Origin: Microcoleus sp. FACHB-672
Lineage (GTDB): Bacteria; Cyanobacteriota; Cyanobacteriia; Cyanobacteriales; Oscillatoriaceae
DNA length: 64,000 bases
Direction of reading: 5' to 3'
NCBI RefSeq assembly: GCF_014695725.1
Contig: NZ_JACJOU010000019.1
Span: 248,001-312,000 of the forward strand
A model generated the notes under the pieces. That model ran no database searches. It was given only the letters and a program-made list of their open reading frames with translations, and was not told the origin of the DNA. The translations under genes and the position numbers were made by a program. Below, in pieces: positions 1 through 8,741 of the stretch (its first letter is position 1; each line of letters starts with the position of its first letter).

Positions 1-522
1 TTCGGTGAGGAGGCCATTGCCGGTTGCCGGTTCCGATTTTAATCCACCGGGTCGAATAATTGTGTAAGTCAGGCCACTATTGATCAAATGTTGCTCAGCT
101 TTTTCTTTCTCAACCAAAACCGGCCCTAGAGTTTGTAAAGCTTGTGGCGGCAATGCTAGCACACTCTCGCCGGCACCAATTGAAGAAACCAAAATAAACT
201 TTTGCACACCCGCTTTCACCGCAGCATCAATCAGGTTTTTATTGCCCAAATAATCTGCTCTTTCCCCATCTTTTGGTAAACCGCCAATTGTGCTAATCAC
301 GGCATAAATCGGCTCATCTCCCTGCATCGCCTGCTCAACAGCCGCCACATCCAAAGCATCGCCTGTCGCGACTTTAAGACCCATCGATTCCAGTTGAGTC
401 CGGTTTGTCTCGCTTCTCAGTAGTGCTTTCACCTTTACTGCTTGGTTCATCAAACAGAAAGCGATTTGCTCACCCACTCCCCGACTCGCGCCGGCTAGAA
501 AAACATAAGATTCTGTTGTCAT
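1..522 (-). CDS. NAD(P)-binding atypical SDR (NmrA-like), C-terminus off the window
   Basis: The reading frame is open from an ATG at 522 to the window edge, 174 codons without a stop, so the C-terminal part is missing. The start reads MTTESYVFLAGASRGVGEQI, where GASRGVGE is a Rossmann dinucleotide-binding glycine motif near residue 10. Further on come STIGG, then KFILVSSIGAGES, and YTIIRPGGL, which are the usual landmarks of the NAD(P)H-binding, NmrA-like atypical short-chain dehydrogenases. This family includes flavin reductases, epimerase-like proteins and redox sensors, so the substrate cannot be named. It is transcribed leftwards. Family assignment is fairly safe; function is unknown. 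Confidence 0.8.
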   Translation of the reverse strand, partial: MTTESYVFLAGASRGVGEQIAFCLMNQAVKVKALLRSETNRTQLESMGLKVATGDALDVAAVEQAMQGDEPIYAVISTIGGLPKDGERADYLGNKNLIDAAVKAGVQKFILVSSIGAGESVLALPPQALQTLGPVLVEKEKAEQHLINSGLTYTIIRPGGLKSEPATGNGLLTE

Positions 523-902
523 TTTTCCATCCTTTAGTTAACCCTGGTTGATCACAATATACTATAGTGCCGTTGTTAATTTACTTCTCAGATGTAGGTT
601 GAGTTGACATAGTACCCCTCCGTTTCACTTTGCTCAATCTATGAGCATGGGTTGGGCACTGTAGAATCATATTAAATACATAGGTAAACGATCCTATTGT
701 CCTATTTCAATCCACAATAGACCTGTTAAAAACTTTTAAAGCACATATTTAAAAACATTAAATCATTAACTAAATTTGCGCTTATCTATGGGTTAAAGAT
801 AAAAAAAGAGATTAAATTCTTAAGATCGGTATCCAATAATTTGTAACGTGTTCTCTTAAAATCGAATAATTTGTAACGTGTTCTCTTAAAAAGGTATTAA
901 TT
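523..902. other. Intergenic stretch, A/T-rich, no gene seen
   Basis: This 380-base gap lies upstream of the SDR gene and downstream of the methyltransferase gene, both on the minus strand. I see no convincing open frame. Apart from the two-copy tandem repeat at its right end it holds only A/T-rich DNA that must contain the SDR promoter. Confidence 0.6.
835..891. repeat. Two-copy direct repeat, 27 bp at a 30-bp period
   Basis: The 27-base unit beginning AATAATTTGTAACGTG occurs at 835-861 and again, identically, at 865-891. The second copy ends 12 bases before the stop of the methyltransferase gene on the minus strand. The exact identity suggests a recent tandem duplication or a regulatory or transcript-end element present twice. 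Confidence 0.9.
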
Positions 903-1520
903 TCATGAACCGCTTTTACGCCCTACCATTACCAACCAAGATTGCTCTTCGCAAGGCAATCCGGGTGGGCGATAGTAATGATCTACAATCTCAAAACCGG
1001 CAGCTTCCAAACAAGGAGATAGGGTTTCATATTCCCAGCCGGCAACATAGCGATAGCCGGTGGGACGCGCACTGTAACCCTCCGTATCGCCGCGACACAG
1101 CGACATCACGATCACACCACCGGCAACCAGCGAGTTGTGCAAATCCCTCAGTACCTTCACCATTTGGCTGCTAGGAACGTGGATCAGCGACGCATTGGCA
1201 AAAATCCCATCAAACGTTGCCTGGGGTAGATCGAGACTCAAAAACGACTGCTGCCAAACCTCACAACCGGCTGCCTGCTGCGCCATTTCCACAAATGCCG
1301 GTGTCGCATCCAAACCGATCACCGTATGTCCCTGACCTTTGAATGCTACTAAATCACGTCCAGGGCCACAACCTATATCCAGAATTTTACCGGGATTTCT
1401 GGGCATCGCCGCCACTAAAGCATCCCGATTTTGGGACACATCATGATCCCAAGTGCCGGCGCGGAAAGATTCAGCCGTTAGCTGGTACTCCGCGATGGTC
1501 AGTTGTTCGTGCTTCTCCAC
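903..1520 (-). CDS. Class I SAM-dependent methyltransferase (small molecule type)
   Basis: The 205-residue protein shows the class I Rossmann methyltransferase pattern: motif I ILDIGCGPGRDL at about residues 46-57, an acidic residue ending strand 2 (VIGLDATPAF), and FDGIFANASLIHV around residues 103-115. No extra domain is present, so substrate is unknown; the family methylates small metabolites as often as quinones or proteins. The start is a GTG at 1520 with GAGGA a few bases upstream. The gene lies 32 bases downstream of the cyclase gene on the same strand and may be cotranscribed with it. Confidence 0.85.
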   Translation of the reverse strand: MEKHEQLTIAEYQLTAESFRAGTWDHDVSQNRDALVAAMPRNPGKILDIGCGPGRDLVAFKGQGHTVIGLDATPAFVEMAQQAAGCEVWQQSFLSLDLPQATFDGIFANASLIHVPSSQMVKVLRDLHNSLVAGGVIVMSLCRGDTEGYSARPTGYRYVAGWEYETLSPCLEAAGFEIVDHYYRPPGLPCEEQSWLVMVGRKSGS

Positions 1521-1552
1521 AGTTCCTCAACCTTTTGAACCTCTCACATATC

Positions 1553-3040
1553 TTACTCTCCCGTTCTCCCACTCGCCTGAAGCTCACTTTTTATCCTGCC
1601 GGTGAGTAAATAAGTCGTCATCTGTCCTTTGCCTTTAATTTCCATCACACCCCGTTCTTGGAATGCAAATTTATCTCGTAAGCGTTCGTAAGTGTTGGCT
1701 GTAACTTGAATAGCACCGGGAATGCCGTGAGATTCCATGCGGCTAGCCGTATTCACTGCATCACCCCAAAGGTCATAAATAAACTTTTTGGTGCCAATGA
1801 CCCCCGCAACAACCGGCCCGGTGTTCATGCCAATACGGATGCTGAGTTCTGCATTGTGCTTGGCATTAAATTGCTTAATTTCGTGTTGCATATCCAGCGC
1901 CATTTCAGCAATGGCTTCTGCATGATCGGGGCGCTGAGTAGGAAGGCCGCCGGCAACCATATAATTGTCACCAATCGTCTTAATCTTTTCTAAACTATAC
2001 TTCTCAGTCAGTCGATCAAATCCTGAAAAAATTTCGTTAAGAACATTCACTAATTCTGTTGGTGAAACTCGGTCAGACAACTGCGTAAAGCCAACAATAT
2101 CAGCAAAAAGAACCGTAACTTCACCAAACCAATCAGCGATAGTATGGTGTCCTTGTTTCAACTGGTCGGCAATCGGTTGCGGTAAGATATTTAGTAACAA
2201 TCGCTCGGATTTTTCTTGTTCTAATGTTAGTTCTTGATTGGTTTCTTGCAATTGAGCGGTGCGTTCGACCACACGCCTTTCTAATTCTTTAGAAGTTTGA
2301 CGCAGCCGGCCAATGACCAGCGTTAGTCCTGACAGTGCCAGCACAGATAATACACTGAGCATGGCGAAGGTTCCCCCCAAGCCGGTGCGCGTCTTAGCGA
2401 TGAAGCTATCGAGGGGAGTAACGATTTCTAAAATTCCCCGCACATCTCCCACGTTCCAATCTTTTTTAGGGCTATCGGGGTGAGTGTTATGACAGCCGAC
2501 ACAGCTAGGTTTAAGGGTGTCTGCCTCTGCATAACGGAAAGAAGGCCGGCCTTGATAATTTTCTAGACGAGCGAATGTTTCTTTCGGATATTGTCTCAAA
2601 TATTCTAGTGCTTGTTCTTCAAATTTGTCTTTTGCGCCTCCTTCCTCTTTTCGCCACGGAAAGGGATAGTCACTGTACACCCGGACGGACATTCCAGTAT
2701 TTTTTTCACTGAGGCTATGACCAAGTTCTAGTAAGTACGTTGCCGGCACAGGAATTCCCCCGCTGTACTTTGGGTAGTCGTGGGTAACAGTTACGCCCTT
2801 AATGTCTTCTAAACGATCAACCGTTTCTGAAGTATAAAGTGTGCGTGCCTCTTTCATTGCTTGAGCGTAGAGAGCGGCATTCTGGCGTGCTTGTGATTCA
2901 ATTAGATCCGACGAAAGACGAGACATATTAGACATCGCCACCGCAACGCCAGTGCAAAATAAAATTGCCAGAATCAGGATAATGCGCTTATACAACAGGC
3001 GTGTGAACGCAGCCAAAAATTTATCAATTAACTGGCGCAT
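1553..3040 (-). CDS. Membrane adenylate cyclase with periplasmic DUF3365 c-type haem sensor
   Basis: The 495-residue protein has a transmembrane helix at about 18-37, an outer domain of the DUF3365 (Tll0287-like) kind to about 220 with a c-type haem motif CVGCH at 180-184, a second helix at about 222-245, a short coiled coil and a class III nucleotide cyclase domain at about 300-485. Metal-binding Asp residues are in FADIVGF and TIGDNYM. The purine-specificity positions are Lys (KIKTIGD) and Asp (YDLWG), the adenylate pattern, and the transition-state Asn and Arg are in VNTASRM. It should make cAMP in response to a redox or gas signal at the haem; the signal is inference. It is divergent from the next gene. 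Confidence 0.9.
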   Translation of the reverse strand: MRQLIDKFLAAFTRLLYKRIILILAILFCTGVAVAMSNMSRLSSDLIESQARQNAALYAQAMKEARTLYTSETVDRLEDIKGVTVTHDYPKYSGGIPVPATYLLELGHSLSEKNTGMSVRVYSDYPFPWRKEEGGAKDKFEEQALEYLRQYPKETFARLENYQGRPSFRYAEADTLKPSCVGCHNTHPDSPKKDWNVGDVRGILEIVTPLDSFIAKTRTGLGGTFAMLSVLSVLALSGLTLVIGRLRQTSKELERRVVERTAQLQETNQELTLEQEKSERLLLNILPQPIADQLKQGHHTIADWFGEVTVLFADIVGFTQLSDRVSPTELVNVLNEIFSGFDRLTEKYSLEKIKTIGDNYMVAGGLPTQRPDHAEAIAEMALDMQHEIKQFNAKHNAELSIRIGMNTGPVVAGVIGTKKFIYDLWGDAVNTASRMESHGIPGAIQVTANTYERLRDKFAFQERGVMEIKGKGQMTTYLLTGRIKSELQASGRTGE

Positions 3041-3212
3041 AGCATTCTCAATACAAAGATGTTTCTTGCTTTATCCTTCAATAGATTAATGGCATCTCCG
3101 TAAAATTACTGTGAATTTTAATAACTTCAGAAAAAGCTAGCCGTCCAAGGCTCGGATTCATTCTGTAAATTTAGCTACCATACTTATCGGAGTTGTCACT
3201 TTATTAGCTATT

Positions 3213-3986
3213 GTGAATTCGAGTTTAACGTCTCAACCAAACGATCTGCCCCCTCAAACACCGGCAGCCGCAGACAAACAGATATTTCCTGGTGAAGTAT
3301 TTGGCAACACGGCTGATTTTGACACCGGCATCCGCCAACTTTTGCCGCGTTACGATGAAATGCTGGATACGATTGTCCGTTGTATTCCCAGCAACAGCCT
3401 TCGCATCCTCGAACTTGGCTGTGGTACCGGCGAACTTAGTCTAAAAATTCTCAACCGCTATCCCACTGCCGAGTTAGTCGCTGTGGATTATTCACCGCGA
3501 ATGCTTGAATTTGCCCAGGAAAAAATCCACGCTGCTGGATACGCCCACAGAGTCACTTGGATTGAAGCTGATTTTGGTGAATTGGCAAACAGCCAGAAAT
3601 CGATGGGAGAGGGTTTTGATTGCGCTGTTTCTTCCCTCGCCATTCACCATCTCAGGGATGAGATGAAGTTGAAATTATTGGATTGGATTAACCAAAATCT
3701 GAATACCGGCGGCTGTTTCTGGAATGCTGATCCGATTTTGCCGGAATTGCCGGCAATGGCAGAAGTTTATCAAGCGGTACGTGAGGAGTGGGCGAACACT
3801 CAGGGACAAACTCTGGCAGAGGTTCGCGCCAAGATCGGCAACAGCACCCCACAAGGGCATTCTAATCCTGATCAATTAGCCACTTTAGCGGCTCATTTAG
3901 AGATGCTAAAAACGGCAGGATTTGAGCCGGTGGCTGTTCCTTGGAAATATTATGGGTTGGCTGTTTTTGGCGGATTTAAACCTTAG
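3213..3986 (+). CDS. Class I SAM-dependent methyltransferase
   Basis: The 257-residue protein carries motif I ILELGCGTGELSLKI at about residues 66-80, LVAVDYSPRMLEFA after it, and FDCAVSSLAIHHL near residue 140, the pattern of trans-aconitate or Tam-like methyltransferases. The C-terminal half has the usual helix-rich lid. The start is a GTG at 3213; no ATG lies nearby in frame. The stop overlaps the stop of the convergent BtuF-like gene by four bases. Substrate unknown. It is not closely similar in sequence to the 205-residue methyltransferase upstream. Confidence 0.85.
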   Translation: MNSSLTSQPNDLPPQTPAAADKQIFPGEVFGNTADFDTGIRQLLPRYDEMLDTIVRCIPSNSLRILELGCGTGELSLKILNRYPTAELVAVDYSPRMLEFAQEKIHAAGYAHRVTWIEADFGELANSQKSMGEGFDCAVSSLAIHHLRDEMKLKLLDWINQNLNTGGCFWNADPILPELPAMAEVYQAVREEWANTQGQTLAEVRAKIGNSTPQGHSNPDQLATLAAHLEMLKTAGFEPVAVPWKYYGLAVFGGFKP

Positions 3987-4903
3987 CTTGTAAAAAATTC
4001 CCAGCCGGCACCCCGATAGCCAAAATTAAAAATATCAGGGTGCAGAATTTCTGCCAAAATTTCTAGGGAATCAACTAGCCGTGGCCCTGGCCGGTTAAAG
4101 TAAGCATTGCCATCCGTGATATAAACTTTGCCGGTTTTAATGGCTTGCAAGTTTTGCCATTCTGGGTTTTTAATTAATGGCATGGCATCTTGGCGCGTGC
4201 GTTCCAAATCAAACCCGCAAGGCATAAAAATAATCACTTCTGGATCGGCGGCTGCTAACTCTTCCCATTTCAACCAAGGAGAATGTTTGCCGGCTACTCC
4301 AAAAACTGACTCCCCACCGGCAAGGGATACTAATTCCGGAATCCAGTTGCCGGCAGCCATCAAAGGTTCCGTCCATTCGATACAAGCAACGGTGGGAGAA
4401 TGACCCTTCACCAAGGAAGAAACCGCTTCAACACGAGACTTTAATTTCTCAATCACCGGCTGACTGTCAACCTTAAGAGTGCCGGCAACCCGTTCGATAT
4501 CTCCCCATACATCCGCTAAAAGATTGGGCTGCAAAGAAATAATTTGTGGTTGAATGCTGAGAGATTTGCTAACAGCCTCCTCAACATCTTGCAACGTACA
4601 AGCACAAACATCGCACTGTGCTTGGGTAATAATATGGGTAGGATTCAGTTGCTCTAAAACATCCGTTTTAATTTGATATACACTGAGTGCCGATTTCAAT
4701 AAATCTGTCACGCGATCATGGATTTCCCCACTGCTGCCTTCAGGATTCATTTTAGGCTGCGTACAAATCGGCAACTGTTCAACGCCTTGTGGAAAATCGC
4801 ATTCATGGGAACGTCCCACAAGTGCGTCTACCAAACCTAATGAGGCTATAATTTCGGTCGCACTGGGTAATAGAGAAACGATTCTCAACGGTTCGCTGTT
4901 CAT
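3983..4903 (-). CDS. Cobalamin-binding / BtuF-like periplasmic-binding fold protein, no signal peptide
   Basis: The 306-residue protein begins RIVSLLPSATEII and contains LVGRSHECDFP, the hallmark of class III solute-binding proteins of the BtuF/FecB type with a rigid helical linker. The central ITQAQCDVCA segment is typical of the cytosolic-looking BtuF relatives annotated as cobalamin-binding. There is no Sec or lipoprotein signal and no transporter gene beside it, so direct participation in ABC import is uncertain. It could be a corrinoid-binding or salvage protein. The ATG at 4903 is the only plausible start. Confidence 0.8.
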   Translation of the reverse strand: MNSEPLRIVSLLPSATEIIASLGLVDALVGRSHECDFPQGVEQLPICTQPKMNPEGSSGEIHDRVTDLLKSALSVYQIKTDVLEQLNPTHIITQAQCDVCACTLQDVEEAVSKSLSIQPQIISLQPNLLADVWGDIERVAGTLKVDSQPVIEKLKSRVEAVSSLVKGHSPTVACIEWTEPLMAAGNWIPELVSLAGGESVFGVAGKHSPWLKWEELAAADPEVIIFMPCGFDLERTRQDAMPLIKNPEWQNLQAIKTGKVYITDGNAYFNRPGPRLVDSLEILAEILHPDIFNFGYRGAGWEFFTS

Positions 4904-4945
4904 AGTTTACGGGTGCTTGCAACGCCTTTTTACCTGAAATTCTTA

Positions 4946-6175
4946 CTACCGAAATAGCAGCAGAATGGTTTGAATAAAACCTACCACGATACCTAAAACC
5001 CCGCCCAAATTAACAATGGCTTGCAATTCACTTTTGACAATGCCTTGAATTGCCAGCTCAAGGTCTTCGGCAGAGGTGGCTTTGACCCGATCAATAATGA
5101 CTTGATCAATATTTAAAATCGGAATTGTTTTAGCCACAATATTTTCAAGATCTCGCTCTAAATATCGCTCTAGAATTAGGGCTAGCTCGACGCTGACAAG
5201 CTGTAAAGATGAACTTACCACCGCCGAAGAACGTAGCCGACTGAGGATTAATTTGGCAATATTTTCCCAGTCGAGAGATTGCGTTAATCCCGTCATTAAA
5301 TCGGTGCCGCGACTTTGAATATAGCCACGAACACTATCTCGCAGCGTTTTGCGTAACTGCCGCACTGTAGAAACCGGCAGGTTTTGCAAAGAAACGTTTT
5401 GCAGCCACTCCTTTAAGCGCGAACGAACTCCCAAAGATTTAATTAATTCTGCTAAGCGAGCGTTTGCTTCTTCTTTCTCATCTAAACAAAAAGTCCGCAG
5501 ACGCGTTAAGGTGTTACGCAAGCCAAGCAAATTCGCAACCACCCAATAAGTGCCGCTGGCTTTTTCTCGAAAGCCTTCATCAATTACTTGAATATTGCGA
5601 TCCGTTAAAAAATCCACCAAAGCCTGACGCAATACTTCTGGGGGTAGCACTGCTTGAAGCAGCCAATCTGAAAGCTGACTTGCTTGCGCTTCACTAAGCT
5701 GAAAGTCTAGTAAAACTTGGTCAAAAATTTGATTGAGTTGCGCTTCTAAAAAATCTTCGCGGCGAGCTAAAACTTTTAGAATTCTGGGAAAAGCTTGCCC
5801 CAGCAAATCGCGCATAACACCGGCCATAATTTTGGCGGTTTTCTGCTCAGTATCCGACTTAACTTGATCGAGTGCTAGTTGCAGTAACCAAAGAATTGCC
5901 GCTTGCATCCGTTCTGTTTCTAGCAAGCGACGCGCCAAGTTTTGCAGTTCTCCCGGCGTCAGCAACGATCCCATAATCGTGTCGGAAATTTTATTGGCCA
6001 AACGCTCTTGGTTGGCAGGAATTAAACCGGGTGTAAAGGGGAGCTGCCGGCCAAAGGCGTAGTAAGCTCGGTAAGGACGGAATAACATCTTGATGGCTAT
6101 ATCGTTGGTGAAATAGCCAATAATGCCACCGGCGATCGGCGGGGTGAGATAAAGCCAGAGATCGGAAAGGTTCAT
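4946..6175 (-). CDS. DUF445 family membrane protein
   Basis: The 409-residue protein opens with a hydrophobic segment and the family signature [17 protein letters not shown], followed by [14 protein letters not shown], both typical of DUF445 (YheB-like) proteins. The middle is a long helical, charged region, and a second hydrophobic stretch closes the protein ([15 protein letters not shown]), giving an N- and C-terminal membrane anchor. The role of the family is not established. It sits 42 bases downstream of no same-strand gene start but upstream of the BtuF-like gene, with which it may share a transcript. Confidence 0.85.
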   Translation of the reverse strand: MNLSDLWLYLTPPIAGGIIGYFTNDIAIKMLFRPYRAYYAFGRQLPFTPGLIPANQERLANKISDTIMGSLLTPGELQNLARRLLETERMQAAILWLLQLALDQVKSDTEQKTAKIMAGVMRDLLGQAFPRILKVLARREDFLEAQLNQIFDQVLLDFQLSEAQASQLSDWLLQAVLPPEVLRQALVDFLTDRNIQVIDEGFREKASGTYWVVANLLGLRNTLTRLRTFCLDEKEEANARLAELIKSLGVRSRLKEWLQNVSLQNLPVSTVRQLRKTLRDSVRGYIQSRGTDLMTGLTQSLDWENIAKLILSRLRSSAVVSSSLQLVSVELALILERYLERDLENIVAKTIPILNIDQVIIDRVKATSAEDLELAIQGIVKSELQAIVNLGGVLGIVVGFIQTILLLFR

Positions 6176-6345
6176 CAGCTATCAGCTTTTTGTCCTTTGT
6201 CATTTGTCAGGCGTCCCCAGTCAGGTGTCTATTGCCTTCTCAGTTGTCGGTTGCCAGTGGTTTTTGTAGGAACCGCTAACCGATGACGCATGATGACGAA
6301 TGACCGGCCCTTTAGGGTGGCGTAGCCATGACCAATGACAGAGAG
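6176..6345. repeat. Short heptamer-type repeats between DUF445 and menG genes
   Basis: The segment contains a run of TTTGTCC/TTTGTCA-like heptamers at about 6187-6208 and CATGATGACGAATGACC-like words after 6290. Similar TTTGTC heptamers stand at about 22568-22590. Such short tandem repeated sequences are common between genes of filamentous cyanobacteria. Confidence 0.6.
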
Positions 6346-7041
6346 TTATTTAGTAACGACTAATACTCCCATCATGCCACCTGCTATCGGGTAGTGTGTG
6401 GAGGTGGCAAAACCGGCTTGACGGGCCAACACCTCTTGCTGGCTGCCGGTGGGGAATTTATCTAAGCTGGGACTGATGTAGGCGTATTCCTCTGTCAGGC
6501 CAAAGTGCTGGGCCATTGGCACCACAATATTGTTCAGATACCACTGCTGAGTGCTTCGCAGCAGCGGGTTGCTAGGCCGGTGAAAATCAAGAATGGCGGC
6601 TTTGGCTGCCGGCTTGAGGACGCGGTGCAACTCTTGCAGACACCGGCAGATATCTGTAACATTCCGCAAACCGTAACCCACCGTCGCAGCGTCAAAATAA
6701 TGATCCGCAAAGGGCAAATTCAGCGCATCAGCCTCAACCCAACTAATCGCAGCTGATGGCCACAGCCAAGGTTTCTCGCGCTTTTGTGCCACTGCCAGCA
6801 AAGCCGAGGAAAAATCCACCCCATACACATGGCCGGCAACCCCGACTTGCTGCGCCAACACCTGCGCGAGATCGCCACTGCCACAGCACAAATCCAGGCA
6901 AGTATCTCCAGAACTTGCACCACTCCACTTCACCGTCATCTGCTTCCAAATGCGGTGCTGGCCCACACTCAGCCGGTCATTCATTTGGTCATAAACCGGC
7001 GCAATGCGGTTGAATATCGCTTGAACTTGTTCAGCACTCAT
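6346..7041 (-). CDS. menG: Demethylphylloquinone / 2-phytyl-1,4-naphthoquinone methyltransferase
   Basis: The 231-residue protein is a full-length UbiE/MenG methyltransferase. It begins with VQAIFNRIAPVYDQMNDRLS, has motif I TCLDLCCGSGDLA at about residues 44-56, ALNLPFADHYFD and VGYGLRNVTD further on, and ends IAGGMMGVLVVTK. In cyanobacteria this enzyme performs the last methylation of phylloquinone, the photosystem I cofactor; that specificity comes from the lineage rather than from residues I can point to. ATG at 7041. Confidence 0.92.
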   Translation of the reverse strand: MSAEQVQAIFNRIAPVYDQMNDRLSVGQHRIWKQMTVKWSGASSGDTCLDLCCGSGDLAQVLAQQVGVAGHVYGVDFSSALLAVAQKREKPWLWPSAAISWVEADALNLPFADHYFDAATVGYGLRNVTDICRCLQELHRVLKPAAKAAILDFHRPSNPLLRSTQQWYLNNIVVPMAQHFGLTEEYAYISPSLDKFPTGSQQEVLARQAGFATSTHYPIAGGMMGVLVVTK

Positions 7042-7113
7042 TGGGCATTAAACCTCTTGCAAAAATCTTTCAGTACCCATTAACCCATCGCACCAACCAT
7101 TAACGCATCTGTG

Positions 7114-7149
7114 TATGCCTGCCGGCACGCTGCGTTATCATCTTTGGTT
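7114..7149. repeat. Dispersed repeat, copy 1
   Basis: A word of about 36 bases beginning TATGCCTGCCGGCACG and ending with TTATCATCTTTGG is nearly repeated at 19611-19647, where it reads TATGCCTAACGGCACG and CTATCATCTGTG. Both copies are intergenic, upstream of a minus-strand regulator (here menG, there the CheA gene cluster). Confidence 0.75.
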
Positions 7150-7250
7150 AAAAAAGACTTTTGCCAGAAGTATACGCAGAGTGAGTAAAAATCACTCCCA
7201 TCGCGAATAAGATGAGCCTAATAGAGGACAAGCGACGCTGTAACTTAGCT

Positions 7251-8189
7251 TTAGCGGGTGCTGTTGAGCGCCAGAGCCACCTGCTTGGCGGATAAATGAA
7301 TCAGGGTGAGTTCGTCTTCTCTGAGGCTGCAAGGTTGCTTCCACTGTAGCGATAAAAGCGCCAGAACTGTGTCTCGGTAAGTAACGGGGATCACTAAATG
7401 GGCTTGGATACCTGAAGATTGGTAATGAGCCACATCGGCCAGTTCTGGTTCCGCCGGCACATTCACCGATCCCTGAATTTTATGAGAAGCCATTGCTTCC
7501 TTAACCAAGGGATCGCTCGTCAGCCAGTTGTCTTCTATCCCATCGGCGCTGTAGGTGCCTTGGCTAGACGCTAAAGCACTGCTATCTACCAGTTGCAAGA
7601 TACAAACATCCGTTAAGAAGCTTTTGCCAAATGCCGTTGCAATCGGTTCTAAACAAGCTTCTGTACTGTCAGCATCTTGGGCAACTTGCAAAATCGTTGA
7701 GATCAGGTTGGTTTGGGTTTGGGCGCGGCGCAAATCTTCCATGCGTTGCATTTGAACGTCATAGTTCTCTGCCGCCCGTTCCACCACTGCTTTGAGTTCA
7801 TTGGGGTCCCAAGGCTTGGTGATGTACTTATACACCTGTCCGGAGTTAATCGCTTCGACCAAGTCTTCGATGTCGGTGAAGCCGGTTAAGATAATCCGCA
7901 CAGTGTTCGGGAACTGAGGTAACGTTTTTTTAAGAAATTCAGTTCCCTTCATTTCTGGCATCCGTTGATCGGAGATGATCACGGCCACCTCGCCCTCTTT
8001 TTGCAGCACTTCCAAGGCGCGAACCCCGCTTTCCGCCTTGAGTACCTGAAATTCACGGCGGAAGGTGCGGTAGAGCAGGTCGAGATTATCAGGCTCGTCG
8101 TCTACCACCAACATTTTTGGTTTTTTCGGTCGCGCTAGACTCATTAACTGGCGTCTAATGGTTTCAAGTTCTGGAATAGCATTATCCAT
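7251..8189 (-). CDS. Response regulator: receiver plus GAF domain
   Basis: The 312-residue protein has an N-terminal receiver domain at about residues 25-145 with acidic pocket D30/D31, phospho-acceptor D74 (IISDQRMPE), T102 and K125 (TKPWDP), followed by a coiled linker and a GAF domain at about 165-310. The receiver has the RpfG-like style (LLYRTFRREF, ILTGFTD), but the HD-GYP output is replaced by GAF. It probably senses or relays a signal within a multistep pathway; no partner kinase is adjacent. ATG at 8189. Confidence 0.87.
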   Translation of the reverse strand: MDNAIPELETIRRQLMSLARPKKPKMLVVDDEPDNLDLLYRTFRREFQVLKAESGVRALEVLQKEGEVAVIISDQRMPEMKGTEFLKKTLPQFPNTVRIILTGFTDIEDLVEAINSGQVYKYITKPWDPNELKAVVERAAENYDVQMQRMEDLRRAQTQTNLISTILQVAQDADSTEACLEPIATAFGKSFLTDVCILQLVDSSALASSQGTYSADGIEDNWLTSDPLVKEAMASHKIQGSVNVPAEPELADVAHYQSSGIQAHLVIPVTYRDTVLALLSLQWKQPCSLREDELTLIHLSAKQVALALNSTR

Positions 8190-8741
8190 ACGTTATAACA
8201 AACTCCTTAGGAAAATTTGGATTGGCAACCGAATCTTTCAATAAATGCTAACGACGATTGATGCACGCAGTGAATCAGTCATCTAGATGTCTTCACGTTT
8301 TGCTTGAGTGAACTTTCATTGATGACTTGTCCCCTCGTGCCCTACACCAACATAAACCTTTTAGTGATCCAGTTTTACATAACTTCATAATAGTACGGGC
8401 TTCACAATATCTTTATATAAAGTTACGCAAAAACCCGGTTTCAATTCAATCGCGGACAGGTTAAGACTGTAGAGACCAAATGCAAGGCTTGAGTAATTTC
8501 TAGGAGTGTTTGTTGGGGCTATCGATCCTATAGGCTGACACCGGCTCTGTGAATAAGGAATTTTCCTTGGTAGGGTAGCACAGATGTGTTGCCCTCTGAT
8601 TGTAAAAGGCCACGGTTTCACCGGCATCTTTGCTCCCATATTTGGCACGCTCCAGCCACTCCTGAACTTTAAATCGGTTTGACTCAGCAAAGAAATCTCG
8701 CGGATATCTGTTCTGTAGCTACTTAAGGGTAAGGATAGAGG
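8190..8741. other. Divergent intergenic region before the giant exoprotein gene
   Basis: This 552-base gap separates the minus-strand response regulator from the plus-strand exoprotein gene and must hold both promoters. A minus-strand open frame at 8385-8798 runs into the exoprotein gene and looks non-coding. Just before 8742 stands AAGGATAGAGG, a good ribosome binding site. I see no riboswitch or repeat. Confidence 0.5.
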
